Below, piece by piece: positions 53,871 to 63,598 of a stretch of DNA of 64,000 nucleotides. The position numbers and the translations under genes were made by a program. Source of the stretch: Achromobacter kerstersii (GTDB lineage Bacteria; Pseudomonadota; Gammaproteobacteria; Burkholderiales; Burkholderiaceae_B); NCBI RefSeq assembly GCF_902859595.1, contig NZ_CADIJQ010000003.1, positions 434,001 through 498,000 of the forward strand, read 5' to 3'. The notes below the pieces were generated by a model. It saw only the letters and a list, made by a program, of their open reading frames with translations. It searched no databases and was not told where the DNA came from. Within the stretch, counting starts at the first letter, position 1. Each line of letters opens with the position of its first letter.

Positions 53871-55076
53871 CTAGCGGATGAGCTGATTCATTTCCAGAAT
53901 CGGCATCATCACCGCCAGCACAATCAGCAGCACAAATCCGCCCATCAGCAGGATCAGCGCGGGCTCCAGCAGCGCCGTCATCGCCATGGCGCGCCGTTCC
54001 AGATCGCGCGACAGGTTCTGCGCGCCGCGATCCAGCAGCTCGGGCAAGCGGCCAGTTTTTTCGCCGCTGGCGATCAAATGCACCAGCAGCGACGGGAACA
54101 CTTTCTGCGCGCCCAATGACGCCGACAGCGCCGCGCCTTCGCGCACGCGTGCCGATGCTTCGTCCACCGCCAGGCGCAGCACATCGTTGCCCAAGGTGCG
54201 GCGCGCGGCTTCCAGCGCGGTCAACAATGCCACGCCGCTGCCGCACAAGATCGCCAACGTGGAGGCAAACCGCGCAGCGTTCACGCCCAGCACGAAGCGT
54301 CCGGCCAGCGGTAGCTTCAGCACGCGCGCATGCCAGGCGCGCCTTGCGGCAGGCGCGCGCAAGGTATAGCGCCACAGCACAATGGCCACCACCAGCGCCA
54401 CGCCCGTCACCGCGCCCCATTCGCGCACATAGTCCGACAGCCCCAGCATCACGCGGGTCAGCAACGGCAGTTGCTGCTTGGCGTGGTTGAACGCCGACAC
54501 CACTTGCGGCACCACATAGCCCAGCAGAAAAATCACGATGATGACCGACACGCTGGCCACCACCGCGGGGTAGATGAACGCCGTCATCACCTTGCTGCGC
54601 AAGGTGTTGCGTTCTTCGATGTAGTCGGCCAGCTTCTCCATCACTTGCGCCAGGTCGCCGGACTCTTCGCCCGCGCCGATCAGCGCGCGATAGATCTCGG
54701 GAAAGTCACGCGGCCGGGCGGCCAGCGCGGTAGACAGGCGATGGCCCGCGCGCACGTCGTCGCGCACGCTGCCCAGTGTTGCGGCGATATGTTTTTTTTC
54801 GGCTTGCTCAAGCGTGGCCGACAGCGCGGCATCCAAGGGCAAGCGCGCGGCCAGCAGGCTGGCCAGCTGACGCGTCAGCCACGCAAGATCCGCGTCCGAC
54901 AAGCGGGTGCGCAGGCTGGCGCCAAGGCCTTCCGCGCGCGCCGCCAATGCCGTCGACAAGGGCAACAAGCCACGGCCGCGCAACTGGTTGCGGGCGCCGC
55001 GTTCGGTGTCGGCATCAATCGTGCCGCGCACGATTTTTCCTAACGCGTCAGTGGCTTCGTATCGAAAGGAAGGCAT
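53871..55076 (-). CDS. gspF: type II secretion inner-membrane protein GspF
   Basis: This is a 401-aa polytopic platform protein of the type II secretion system. The start PSFRYEATDALGKIVRGTIDAD and two T2SSF domains are clear (RQLASLLAARLPLDAAL; then ARFASTLAILCGSGVALLTALE in outline), with membrane helices VSVIIVIFLLGYVVPQVV and LILLMGGFVLLIVLAVMMPI. ATG 55076 is chosen. It is transcribed away from gspD, unlike the usual gspDEF order, with a 201-base promoter region between. Confidence 0.95.
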   Translation of the reverse strand: MPSFRYEATDALGKIVRGTIDADTERGARNQLRGRGLLPLSTALAARAEGLGASLRTRLSDADLAWLTRQLASLLAARLPLDAALSATLEQAEKKHIAATLGSVRDDVRAGHRLSTALAARPRDFPEIYRALIGAGEESGDLAQVMEKLADYIEERNTLRSKVMTAFIYPAVVASVSVIIVIFLLGYVVPQVVSAFNHAKQQLPLLTRVMLGLSDYVREWGAVTGVALVVAIVLWRYTLRAPAARRAWHARVLKLPLAGRFVLGVNAARFASTLAILCGSGVALLTALEAARRTLGNDVLRLAVDEASARVREGAALSASLGAQKVFPSLLVHLIASGEKTGRLPELLDRGAQNLSRDLERRAMAMTALLEPALILLMGGFVLLIVLAVMMPILEMNQLIR

Positions 55077-55277
55077 GGTGAAAGCAAGGGGCTGCGCGAA
55101 CGCAAACACATCAGAAAAATGCAAATGCAAAACGCGCAAAAGCCCCGAATTTAAAGGGTTTCAAGCCGATATGTTGCATGTCAAATATGACCGTAGTGTT
55201 GCACTGTCACCCCGTATACTCCGACGCGCTTTCACGTTTTTTCACACGATTTCACGTCTCCAGGCACCTACCTCGTC

Positions 55278-57665
55278 ATGCGTCACATCGCGCAATTCAG
55301 CCTTGCAGTCTTGCTTGCGGCAAGCCAAATCGGACCGGCAATCAGCACGGCCCATGCTCAACAGGCGGACAACCGCGTCAGCCTGAATTTCGTCGACACC
55401 GACATCCCCGCCGTGCTGCGCGCGTTGTCGCTGTTCACGCAGCGCAACTTTCTGGTGGACCCGCGCGTCAAGGGCAAGCTCACGCTGGTGTCGGACCGGC
55501 CCGTGGACAGCGGGCAGGCCTTGTCGATGCTGACGGGCGCGCTGCGCTTGCAGGGCTTCGCCATCGTTGATGTGGATGGCGTGACGCGCGTGGTGCCCGA
55601 AGCCGACGCCAAGCTGCAAGGCAGCGCGGTGGTGGGCAACACGCGGCCAGCGACGAGCGTGGGCGGTGCGCCCGCAGGAGGCGCTGCGCGTGGGCCGGTG
55701 CCGGTTTCGGCATTCGCCAAAGGCGGCGGCAACAGCGGCGAAATGCTGACGCGCGTGTTCCCCTTGAAGTACGAGAACGCGGCGAACCTGGTGCCCGTGC
55801 TGCGCCCGATGGTGCCGCCGAACAACCCCATCAACGCGTATCCCGGCAACAACACGCTGGTGGTGACGGACTACGCCGATAACCTGGAACGCATCGCGCA
55901 GGTCATCGCGCGCATCGACGTGCCCAGTTCGATCGACACGGACGTGGTGCCGGTGCAATCCGGCATCGCCACCGACATCGCAATTCTGGCGTCGCAGTTG
56001 CTGGACACGCAAAGCAGCGACCCCACGCAACGTATTGCGGTCGTGGCCGACCCGCGCAGCAACAGCGTGCTGGTGCGTTCGGGCAGCCCGGCGCGCACGC
56101 GTTTGGCGCGCGACCTGATCCTGAAGCTGGACGCGCAGCAGAACCGCGCGGGCAATCTGCACGTGGTGTACATGCGCAACGCGCAGGCCACGCGCATCGC
56201 CGAAGTGCTGGGCGGCTTGCTGACGGGGCAGGCGAACTCGGCGCCGGGCGCGACGGGCGGGGCAAGCGGCGGCACGGGTGGCGCCCAAGGCGGCGCGCGC
56301 ACGCAGAACACGCCGGCCAGCGGCATGCAGTCGGGGCAGGGCATGTCCGGCATGTCCGGCAGTACGGGCTCGTCCAAGGGCGGCTTGTCGGGCGAGCAAG
56401 AGCGCATTGCGCGTGAAGACAACAGCACGCAGGCCGTGTCGTATTCGGCGGGCGGGGCCACCATTCAGGCCGACCCGTCCACCAATTCGCTGATCATCTC
56501 GGCGCCGGAACCGCTGTACCGCAGCTTGCGTGAAGTGATCGACCAGCTGGACCAGCGCCGCGCGCAGGTGCTGGTGGAAAGCCTGATCGTGGAAGTCAGC
56601 GAAGAAAAGGCCGCGGAATTCGGCATCCAGTGGATGACCGGCGCGGGCAACATCAACAGCAACGGCACCAGCTTCATCGGCGGCACCAACCTGGGCGGCA
56701 GCGGCATCACGGGCAATGGCCCGACGTCGATCGACGCCCTCGGCGGCGGCTTGAGCCTGGGCGTGGTCAAGGGCACGGTTGATGTGCTGGGCAACAAGGT
56801 GATCAACCTGGGCGTGCTGGCGCGCGCCATGCAGAACACGGGCGAAGCCAACATCCTGTCGACGCCGAACCTGCTGACGCTGGACAACCAGTCGGCCAGC
56901 ATCCTGGTGGGCAAGACGGTGCCGTTCGTGACGGGCCAGTACGTGACGTCGGGCAGCAATGGCAGTTCGAATCCGTTCCAGACGATCGAACGCGAAGACG
57001 TGGGCCTGAAGCTGAACATTCGTCCGCAGATTTCGGAAGGCGGCGCGGTGAAGCTGGACATCTACCAGGAAGTCAGCAGCATCGATGAAAGCCGTTCCAA
57101 TTCCACCTCTGGCATCGTGACCAACAAGCGCGCCATCGACACCAGCGTGTTGATTGATGACGGCCAGATCATCGTGCTGGGTGGCCTGCTGGAAGAAAAC
57201 GTGACGTTGACGTCCAACAGTGTGCCGGGCTTGGGTTCGCTGCCGGTGATTGGTTCGCTGTTCCGCTACGACACGCGCAAGCGCACGAAGACCAACCTGA
57301 TGGTGTTCCTGCGCCCCTACGTGGTGCGCGACGCGAACCGCAGCGCCAGCGTCACGATGGACCGCTACGACTACATGCGCCGTGCTCAAGCCGCAGTGCA
57401 GCCGGGCGAACACTGGGCGCTGCCCGACATGCAGGCGCCGATGCTGCCCACGCCGGGTTCCGCGCCGACGATATCGAACAACGCCTATGACCTGCGCCCC
57501 GAGCAGCAGGCGGCCACGCTGCGCCGTCCGCCGCCCGCCACCGTGGAATCGTTTGCGGTGCGGCAGTATCCGGGCATGACGCCGCAGCGTTCTGCGTCGG
57601 CGCCCATCCGCGTGTCGCAATCGCTTATGCATAGCGTGGCCGTGGACCCCGAGTCGCTGCTATGA
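55278..57665 (+). CDS. gspD: type II secretion outer-membrane secretin GspD
   Basis: This is a 795-aa secretin that forms the outer-membrane gate. Signal peptide ([19 protein letters not shown]), N0 domain ([25 protein letters not shown]), repeated N1-N3 modules ([20 protein letters not shown] in outline, [20 protein letters not shown]-like), a Gly/Ser-rich insertion near residue 330-365, and the secretin core ([46 protein letters not shown]). The stop overlaps gspE by four bases. Confidence 0.96.
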   Translation: MRHIAQFSLAVLLAASQIGPAISTAHAQQADNRVSLNFVDTDIPAVLRALSLFTQRNFLVDPRVKGKLTLVSDRPVDSGQALSMLTGALRLQGFAIVDVDGVTRVVPEADAKLQGSAVVGNTRPATSVGGAPAGGAARGPVPVSAFAKGGGNSGEMLTRVFPLKYENAANLVPVLRPMVPPNNPINAYPGNNTLVVTDYADNLERIAQVIARIDVPSSIDTDVVPVQSGIATDIAILASQLLDTQSSDPTQRIAVVADPRSNSVLVRSGSPARTRLARDLILKLDAQQNRAGNLHVVYMRNAQATRIAEVLGGLLTGQANSAPGATGGASGGTGGAQGGARTQNTPASGMQSGQGMSGMSGSTGSSKGGLSGEQERIAREDNSTQAVSYSAGGATIQADPSTNSLIISAPEPLYRSLREVIDQLDQRRAQVLVESLIVEVSEEKAAEFGIQWMTGAGNINSNGTSFIGGTNLGGSGITGNGPTSIDALGGGLSLGVVKGTVDVLGNKVINLGVLARAMQNTGEANILSTPNLLTLDNQSASILVGKTVPFVTGQYVTSGSNGSSNPFQTIEREDVGLKLNIRPQISEGGAVKLDIYQEVSSIDESRSNSTSGIVTNKRAIDTSVLIDDGQIIVLGGLLEENVTLTSNSVPGLGSLPVIGSLFRYDTRKRTKTNLMVFLRPYVVRDANRSASVTMDRYDYMRRAQAAVQPGEHWALPDMQAPMLPTPGSAPTISNNAYDLRPEQQAATLRRPPPATVESFAVRQYPGMTPQRSASAPIRVSQSLMHSVAVDPESLL

Positions 57666-59089
57666 GCGCGCATCCCTTGCCCTATGCCTGGGCCCGCGCC
57701 CAGCGCGCCGTGCTGTCGCTGCGCGCGGGGCAGGCGCAGTTGACGGTCAGCCCGCGCACGCCGGAATGGGCGGTGCGCGAGATTCGCCGCTGCCATGGCG
57801 ACATCGCGCTGGCGCAGGTGGATGACGAGGCGCTGGAAACCTTGCTGACCGCCGCGTACAGCCATTCCGAAGACGCCGCATCGGTGATGGGCGTGGCGGA
57901 AAACGAGATCGACCTGGATCGCTTGTTGCAGGACATGCCCGAAGTGGCCGACTTGCTGGAAGCGCAGGACGACGCGCCCGTCATTCGCATGATCAACGCG
58001 CTGTTCGCCCAGGCCGCGCGCGATGGCGCAAGCGATATCCATATCGAGCCGTTTGAGACGCACTCGGTGGTGCGTTACCGCGTGGATGGCACCTTGCGCG
58101 ATGTGGTGTCGCCGCGCAAGGCGCTGCACGCCGCGCTGATTTCGCGCATCAAGATCATGGCGCATCTGGACATCGCCGAAAAGCGTTTACCGCAGGACGG
58201 GCGCATTGCGCTGCGCGTGGGCGGCCGGCCAATTGATGTGCGCGTGTCGACGTTACCCACCGGCCACGGCGAACGCGCGGTGCTGCGTTTGCTGGATAAA
58301 GAAGCGGGGCGCTTGCAGCTGGAACGCCTGGGCATGTGCCCCACGGTGCTGACGCAGCTGGACCGCCTGATCCGCCAGCCGCACGGCATCGTACTGGTCA
58401 CGGGGCCGACCGGCAGCGGCAAGACCACCACGCTGTATGCGGCGTTAAGCCGTCTGGATTCGGCGACAAGCAACATCCTGACGGTGGAAGACCCCATCGA
58501 ATACGACTTGTCGGGCATCAGCCAGACGCAGGTCAACGCCAAGATCGACATGAGCTTTGCGCTGGCCCTGCGCGCCATCTTGCGGCAAGACCCGGACGTG
58601 ATCATGATCGGCGAAATCCGCGATCTTGAAACCGCACAGATTGCAGTGCAGGCGTCGTTGACGGGCCACCTGGTGCTGGCCACGCTGCACACCAACGACG
58701 CCGTGTCCGCCGTGACGCGCTTGACGGACATGGGCGTTGAACCCTTCCTGTTGGCCTCGTCCTTGCTGGGCGTGCTGGCGCAGCGGCTGGTGCGCAAGCT
58801 GTGTCCGGAATGCAAGAAGCCGTCGATGCAGGACGGCATGCGTGTGTTTCATCCGGTGGGCTGCCCCACATGCAACCACACGGGCTACAGCGGGCGTTCG
58901 GGCATCCATGAGCTATTCACGGTGGATGATGAGGCCCGCAGGCTGATCCATGAAGGGCGCGACGAACGTGAACTGCGCCTTGCCGCCACGGCAGCCGGCA
59001 TGCGCACCATGCGGCAGGACGGCCAGCGCTGGGTGGAAGGCGGGCAGACCTCGCCCGAGGAAATCGTGCGCGTCACGCGCGACGCATAG
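57662..59089 (+). CDS. gspE: type II secretion ATPase GspE
   Basis: This is the 475-aa cytoplasmic hexameric ATPase that drives pseudopilus assembly. N-terminal N1E region, then [11 protein letters not shown], Walker [16 protein letters not shown] (about residues 248-255), Asp box TVEDPIEY, Walker [19 protein letters not shown], His box [12 protein letters not shown], and a four-Cys zinc site (CPECKKP ... [13 protein letters not shown]). Its ATG overlaps the gspD stop. It converges on gspN. Confidence 0.97.
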   Translation: MSAHPLPYAWARAQRAVLSLRAGQAQLTVSPRTPEWAVREIRRCHGDIALAQVDDEALETLLTAAYSHSEDAASVMGVAENEIDLDRLLQDMPEVADLLEAQDDAPVIRMINALFAQAARDGASDIHIEPFETHSVVRYRVDGTLRDVVSPRKALHAALISRIKIMAHLDIAEKRLPQDGRIALRVGGRPIDVRVSTLPTGHGERAVLRLLDKEAGRLQLERLGMCPTVLTQLDRLIRQPHGIVLVTGPTGSGKTTTLYAALSRLDSATSNILTVEDPIEYDLSGISQTQVNAKIDMSFALALRAILRQDPDVIMIGEIRDLETAQIAVQASLTGHLVLATLHTNDAVSAVTRLTDMGVEPFLLASSLLGVLAQRLVRKLCPECKKPSMQDGMRVFHPVGCPTCNHTGYSGRSGIHELFTVDDEARRLIHEGRDERELRLAATAAGMRTMRQDGQRWVEGGQTSPEEIVRVTRDA

Positions 59090-59120
59090 CGCTGGGTCGG
59101 GGGGGCGCTGTCGTGCCATC

Positions 59121-59172
59121 GGCAGGGACAGCGGCAGGGACAGCGGCAGGGGCAGCGGCAAAGGCAGCGGCA
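59121..59172. repeat. 12-mer tandem repeat, about 4.3 copies
   Basis: Units GGCAGGGACAGC (twice), GGCAGGGGCAGC and GGCAAAGGCAGC plus a partial copy fill the gap between the convergent gspE and gspN genes. Confidence 0.9.
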
Positions 59173-59190
59173 GTAACGTTTGGCGCCGCC

Positions 59191-59949
59191 TTACTTCCCG
59201 GTGCCGAACGTCACGGTGTCGCCCGAACGGCGGCCTAGCGTAGACATCAATCCATCCAGCGCCGCCCGTTGCGCGTCGTTGGCCGACGCCGCGTAGGTTG
59301 CTTTGCCTTCGAAGCTGACGCCGCGCGCACCGGCATTACCTTGTCCCGTGACGGTCAGCAAGCCGCTTTCGGTCGTGAGCGCCAGCGTCGCACCCGCCTT
59401 GCCCGCACCTTGCACGCGCAGCAGATACGTGCCAACGGGCGTGACAGAGGTCAGCGCGGTGCCGGCATTACGCCAGCGCAGGTCGGCAATGGGGCCGGCC
59501 GGCAAGTCACCGCCCAGCCGCAACGCCTGCCAGTTGATTTCCAACATACCTTCGGGCGCCAGCGTGTTCCACGGCGCGCCAAGCGCAGGCAGCACGGACG
59601 CAGGCACGCGCAACGACTGCGCCGGCACCGACAGGCCATTCCAGCTGACCCGCGCACGCAGCGGCCCTTGCAGCCAGGGGTGCGTGAATTCCAGCGCCAT
59701 CGTGTCCCAACGCCATTGCCACTGCACGGCTTGCGGCAGCACGCGCTGCGCGCCTTGGGGGCCGAGCGCAATCCAGGCGCTGCCGCGCCATAGGGTGCCG
59801 CTGGCATCGGCCAGCGCAACGACGGACGCGTCCGATTGCAACGCCAGCAGCCAACGCGCGGGCAGCACGCTGACGCCAGCCGCCACGGCGCATGCCGCGC
59901 CGGCCAGCCAGAGCGCGGTGGTGCGTCTGTTCAAGCGGGGTATCGGCAT
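59191..59949 (-). CDS. gspN: type II secretion protein GspN
   Basis: This is a 252-aa accessory membrane protein of the secretion system, with one N-terminal helix (ALWLAGAACAVAAGVSVLPARWLL in outline) and a periplasmic domain typical of GspN: GTLWRGSAWIALG, LRARVSWNGLSV, and VGTYLLRVQGAGKAGATLAL. It starts one base inside the gspM stop (TGATG). It is the last gene of the minus-strand gsp operon. GspN is dispensable in some species. Confidence 0.87.
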   Translation of the reverse strand: MPIPRLNRRTTALWLAGAACAVAAGVSVLPARWLLALQSDASVVALADASGTLWRGSAWIALGPQGAQRVLPQAVQWQWRWDTMALEFTHPWLQGPLRARVSWNGLSVPAQSLRVPASVLPALGAPWNTLAPEGMLEINWQALRLGGDLPAGPIADLRWRNAGTALTSVTPVGTYLLRVQGAGKAGATLALTTESGLLTVTGQGNAGARGVSFEGKATYAASANDAQRAALDGLMSTLGRRSGDTVTFGTGK

Positions 59950-60554
59950 CAGCGGGCTCCTGCCTTGTCGGGCAGCGCCAACGTCACGCGGCCGTTGACC
60001 AAGCCGGGCAGCGGCCTGCCGTTCGGATTGGCGGCGCGCGTCAGCGCCACGTTCTGCGTGGCCAAGCCCCAATCGCGGCCCGCGCCATCCAGCCAGCGCA
60101 GCAGCGCGGAAGACGGCGCCTGGTTCAACGTCAGTTGCACGCCGGTTCCGGTTTCCGCTTGCGCCAGCGTCCACATGCCCGCGGGCAGCCCCGCGCGCTC
60201 CAGGCTCGCGCCGAGTTCGGCGGGGGACGGCATTGACGCCGACGGCGCCGCCGAGCGCTGGCGCAACGTGCGCGCTTGGGTGGTCAGGTCGGCCACGGTG
60301 GCGGCCTGGCCGCGCAACACGGGCAGTTCGGCCTGTAGCTTGCGCATGGTGTTCAAGGGCGGCTCGATCAGCGTCACGAACACCACCGCAGCGCCCAGCA
60401 GCGCGGCGGCGCCCGTCACCAGACGCCGTTCGCGCGGCGCCAGGGCCAGATACCGCTGCCGCGCGCGGGCAAGCGCCGGGTCGATGGGTTTGCGCAGGGA
60501 TTGCCAGGCGGCTTGCAGGCGCAGAATCGATGAATGAATGCGTGGCGAAGTCAT
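59949..60554 (-). CDS. gspM: type II secretion protein GspM
   Basis: This is a 201-aa bitopic inner-membrane protein that stabilises GspL and GspE. A short cytoplasmic start (RQRYLALAPRERRLV) is followed by one helix (TGAAALLGAAVVFVTLIEPPL) and a periplasmic ferredoxin-like domain. The family motif A-x-RER is present. Overlaps gspL by four bases (ATGA) and gspN by one. Confidence 0.9.
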   Translation of the reverse strand: MTSPRIHSSILRLQAAWQSLRKPIDPALARARQRYLALAPRERRLVTGAAALLGAAVVFVTLIEPPLNTMRKLQAELPVLRGQAATVADLTTQARTLRQRSAAPSASMPSPAELGASLERAGLPAGMWTLAQAETGTGVQLTLNQAPSSALLRWLDGAGRDWGLATQNVALTRAANPNGRPLPGLVNGRVTLALPDKAGAR

Positions 60555-61543
60555 GGTTGCTTGCGCAGGATGCGCCAGGTGTTGTCGGTGTCACCCCGTT
60601 CCAGCTTCAGGCCGAGCGCGGCGGCTTGCTGGATCAGCGCGGGGGTTTCGGCGACGCGTTGGGCTTTGTCGTCGGCGTCCGCCAGTTGCAGCGTCAGCGC
60701 CTGATCGGCGTAGGTCAGCTTTGCGACCTTGTCGGCTGCGAACGGCAGCGTTTGCGCAGCGGCGCGCGCCAGCGGCAGGAAGTCCGCCGCGCTGGCGGCC
60801 CCCCGATTGGCTTGCAGCGCGTCCAAGCCTTGCTGCGCCTGGCGCGGCGGGTCCAGCACCACGGGCAAGTCAGGAAAGGCGGCCAGCACCTGCTGGCGCA
60901 TGCCGGCTTTCAACGCGTCGGCTTCGGCGTTCAACTGAGAGGCATGGATGTTCAGGCCTGCGATCCAGACCACCGCCGCCGCCGCGCCCCAGCGCCACAC
61001 CGGCCGCCAGCGCGACACGCGGGCGGGCGCCAGCTGCGGCATGGCAAGCGACCACGACGGCGACGGCGCTTGCCAGCGCGGGTCGGCCGGGTCGCGTAGC
61101 GGAAGCGATGACGGGGGCGCCAGCGTTTGCGGCGCGATCAACGCGTAAGCGCGCAGGCTATGCGCGTTAAGCAGGCTCCAGGCGCGGCGCACGGGTTCGC
61201 GTGGCGACCAGGCCAGCGCGACGCTGCCATCGGCGGCACGTGGGCCAAACCCGATCGCCAACGCATCCAGGTCGCTCAACACCAGCGGTTCCAGCGCACT
61301 GTGAACCGCCGCGGCGTAGCGGGCGCGCGCCACGGCGGGAATCTGCACCGTCGTGGCGATGACATCGGCGGGATGCAATACCGCTTCGCACGTGGCGTTG
61401 GGATAGGCGTTGCCCAGCGCGCGCAAGGTCAGCTCGCCTTGCTGCGCGCAACGTCCGCGCCGGTCGAACCAGGCAAAGGGCAGGGGCGAGTCGGCGGTGA
61501 ACTCGTCCAAGGCCGGAAGCGCAATGCGCAGGGAATTTTTCAA
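60551..61543 (-). CDS. gspL: type II secretion protein GspL
   Basis: This 330-aa protein links the GspE ATPase to the periplasmic platform. The cytoplasmic actin-like half (LPFAWFDRRGRC, VLHPADVIATTVQIPAVARARYAAAVHSALE in outline) precedes a membrane helix (WRWGAAAAVVWIAGLNI, about residue 190-205) and a periplasmic domain. Start codon is TTG 61543, within TTGA that overlaps the gspK stop, so it should depend on translation of gspK. Confidence 0.9.
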   Translation of the reverse strand: MKNSLRIALPALDEFTADSPLPFAWFDRRGRCAQQGELTLRALGNAYPNATCEAVLHPADVIATTVQIPAVARARYAAAVHSALEPLVLSDLDALAIGFGPRAADGSVALAWSPREPVRRAWSLLNAHSLRAYALIAPQTLAPPSSLPLRDPADPRWQAPSPSWSLAMPQLAPARVSRWRPVWRWGAAAAVVWIAGLNIHASQLNAEADALKAGMRQQVLAAFPDLPVVLDPPRQAQQGLDALQANRGAASAADFLPLARAAAQTLPFAADKVAKLTYADQALTLQLADADDKAQRVAETPALIQQAAALGLKLERGDTDNTWRILRKQP

Positions 61544-62577
61544 GGGTTCTCTCTTGTCCAGATCGTGTCGGGCGCGGCGGGCGGGGCGCTGCGCACCAGG
61601 GCTTGCATCGACACCCGGGCGCGTTCATAGACCACGGTGCCGCTTGCCATGAACCAGCCGCTGGCGGTGGTGACGGTGGGCGCAGCGCCTTCGATACCCG
61701 TGCCAGCCAGGCGGTTGGCGAAGTCGCCGGCGTTGTTGAACCAGTTGCCGCGGTCGCGCTCGCCGGTCATGGCGCGCGCCTGGGCAAGCGACAGGCCAGG
61801 CACCAGCGCCGCGATGACTTCGGCGGGCGCGGTGTTGACGTTGACGCTGGTGGCGGTGGGCAGCACGGTCATCGTGCGGCGCATTTCGTTGCGCTCGGGC
61901 GTGTCCAGACCCAGCTGCGCGGCAATTTCATCTACGCCGCGCGGCAGCGGCGCGCGCGCATCGGGCGTGGCCGTGGGTTGGCCGTTGGTGGATGACGGCG
62001 CGTCGGCCGCCAGCGCGGGGGGCTGGGCGGCGGCGATGATGTCGATCAGGTGGGCGGCCAGCGTGTCGGGCAGTTGCTGCACATTCAGCAAGCGGCGCAG
62101 CACTTTTTCCTGCTCGGGCTGCGGCACGCCATTGCGCGCCAGATTGCTCAGGTTGTACTTGCCCTGTTCGTCTTGCACGCGGCCCGAGAACACGGCCACG
62201 CGGTCGTCGCCCGGCCGTTCGATACGGGTGTCGAGCACAGGCGTCGCCCAGATCTGATCGCCGCGCGTCGTGGATTCACGCTTGCCGTGATCGCGGATGA
62301 CCAGGCGCGCCCAGTCGATGCCGCCCGCCAGCATCACGCGCGCCTGCACACGCGACAGCTCGTTTTCCATGCGGCGGGTGCTGGCGGTCTGGCGCTGGAA
62401 CAGGCTGGTCGTCAGCGCGGCCACGATGGCCACGATGATCAGCGCGCTGATGACCGCGGCGCCACGCTCGCGGGGCGAGGTGAGGCGCGATGGTTGGCGT
62501 GATGTCGGCTGCGCCGGTGAGGGCGATGATAGCCGCGAAGGCGGACGCAACGCCGTGCGCGATGATTGGCTCGTCAT
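61540..62577 (-). CDS. gspK: type II secretion minor pseudopilin GspK
   Basis: This is a 345-aa minor pseudopilin at the tip of the pseudopilus. The prepilin-like start RERGAAVISALIIVAIVAAL lacks the usual Glu at position +5, as expected for GspK. The large domain has ARLVIRDHGK, DEQGKYNLSNLA and the helix-hairpin-like VNVNTAPAEVIAALVPGLSL in outline. The 38-residue leader before the cleavage Gly is long and Ser/Pro-rich. Overlaps its neighbours by four bases at each end. Confidence 0.93.
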   Translation of the reverse strand: MTSQSSRTALRPPSRLSSPSPAQPTSRQPSRLTSPRERGAAVISALIIVAIVAALTTSLFQRQTASTRRMENELSRVQARVMLAGGIDWARLVIRDHGKRESTTRGDQIWATPVLDTRIERPGDDRVAVFSGRVQDEQGKYNLSNLARNGVPQPEQEKVLRRLLNVQQLPDTLAAHLIDIIAAAQPPALAADAPSSTNGQPTATPDARAPLPRGVDEIAAQLGLDTPERNEMRRTMTVLPTATSVNVNTAPAEVIAALVPGLSLAQARAMTGERDRGNWFNNAGDFANRLAGTGIEGAAPTVTTASGWFMASGTVVYERARVSMQALVRSAPPAAPDTIWTRENP

Positions 62578-63200
62578 GGCAGCTCCAGGATGCGCGTGTA
62601 GCGTTGCGGCGCCGCGGCCGCGCCGCGCTCAAGCGTAATTTCGATGCCGGTGGGCGCGGTGCCAAAGCTGGCGTTGACGTCGACCCAGCCGGTGCCGGGC
62701 ACCCAGGCGCGCACGCTCAGCACCCGCACCCCCGGCAACAGCAGCACGCCATTCACGGCAGCCGGAAGCGGGCTGCGCGGGGCGGCCGGCCCGCTGGCGC
62801 GCCACAATCCATCTGCCCGCACTTGCCACTGCACGCGCTGCCACAGGCCGTTGCCATCGGCATCGGGACGCAGCAGTTCCAAGGTCTGGCCGCCGCTGGT
62901 TCGCCGCAGCAGGCGCAGGCCGCTGGTCAAGGCCAGGGCGTCTTTGCTCGGCGAATCAAAACTTGGGCCGGTGTAAGACAGCTCTACATCGCGCCCCATC
63001 TGGCCCAGCGTGCGCACGATGGCGTCGGTGTCTTCGGCCTGCTGTTCGATCCAGTCGCGTGCGTTTGACACACTGGCCAGGCCGCGCCAGGCCATCAGGC
63101 TCACCAGCGCCATCAGCGCCAGCGCCACCAGCACTTCAATCAGCGTAAAGCCGCCCTGCGCACGGCGGGCGGGAGTTGGGAACGCGCGGCGCATTGTCAT
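62574..63200 (-). CDS. gspJ: type II secretion minor pseudopilin GspJ
   Basis: This is a 208-aa minor pseudopilin. Prepilin peptidase site QGG/FTLIEVLVALALMALVS with Glu at +5, then GspJ features MAWRGLASVSNARDWIEQQ and the C-terminal VDVNASFGTAPTGIEITLERG in outline. It forms the tip complex with GspI and GspK. Four-base overlaps with gspI and gspK indicate a tight operon. Confidence 0.94.
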   Translation of the reverse strand: MTMRRAFPTPARRAQGGFTLIEVLVALALMALVSLMAWRGLASVSNARDWIEQQAEDTDAIVRTLGQMGRDVELSYTGPSFDSPSKDALALTSGLRLLRRTSGGQTLELLRPDADGNGLWQRVQWQVRADGLWRASGPAAPRSPLPAAVNGVLLLPGVRVLSVRAWVPGTGWVDVNASFGTAPTGIEITLERGAAAAPQRYTRILELP

Positions 63201-63598
63201 CGCAGGCTGGACAGCAGCCCGTCCAGTTGCAGCAGCACGGCGTCGGGCCGCGGCGAGGCCGTGTCATGCACGTTGACCGACACCTGACGGAAGCTGCGGT
63301 TCATGGAATTGGTAAAGACCAGTTCGCATTGCAGCGCGCGCCCGCCTTGCGGGCAGGGCACCGTCTGCGAACCCGCGCGCGGCAGGCTTTGCTCCAGCCG
63401 CAGTTGCGTGAGCGCGTTCTGCGCGGCCAGCAAGGCCAGCGTCTTGTCCTGCAAGGCGCGATTGTTGGCCGACATCACGCCCGTCGCCCGCAGCGCGGCC
63501 GCCATCGCAACGGCAATGATGGCCAGCGCCACCAGCACTTCAATCAGGGTGAAGCCACGCTGGCGATCAGTGGGGCGGGGCGGTTCAGCGAATGTCAT
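63197..63598 (-). CDS. gspI: type II secretion minor pseudopilin GspI
   Basis: This is a 133-aa minor pseudopilin. Cleavage site RQRG/FTLIEVLVALAIIAVAMAA with Glu at +5, then the GspI core (LQDKTLALLAAQNALTQLRLE). ATG 63598 overlaps the gspH stop by 14 bases. It starts assembly of the I-J-K tip. Confidence 0.95.
   Translation of the reverse strand: MTFAEPPRPTDRQRGFTLIEVLVALAIIAVAMAAALRATGVMSANNRALQDKTLALLAAQNALTQLRLEQSLPRAGSQTVPCPQGGRALQCELVFTNSMNRSFRQVSVNVHDTASPRPDAVLLQLDGLLSSLR

Noticed and set aside
55192-55220. sigma-70 promoter for gspD (TATACT at 55215)
   Set aside because: No -35 element at a suitable distance; a nearby TTGCAC is only 10 bases away.
55242-57632. 796-codon open frame antisense to gspD
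   Set aside because: It mirrors gspD codon for codon, is low in complexity (His/Arg/Ala), and has no family resemblance. Long antisense frames are usual at this GC content; the same applies at 23275-24744 and 51121-52713.
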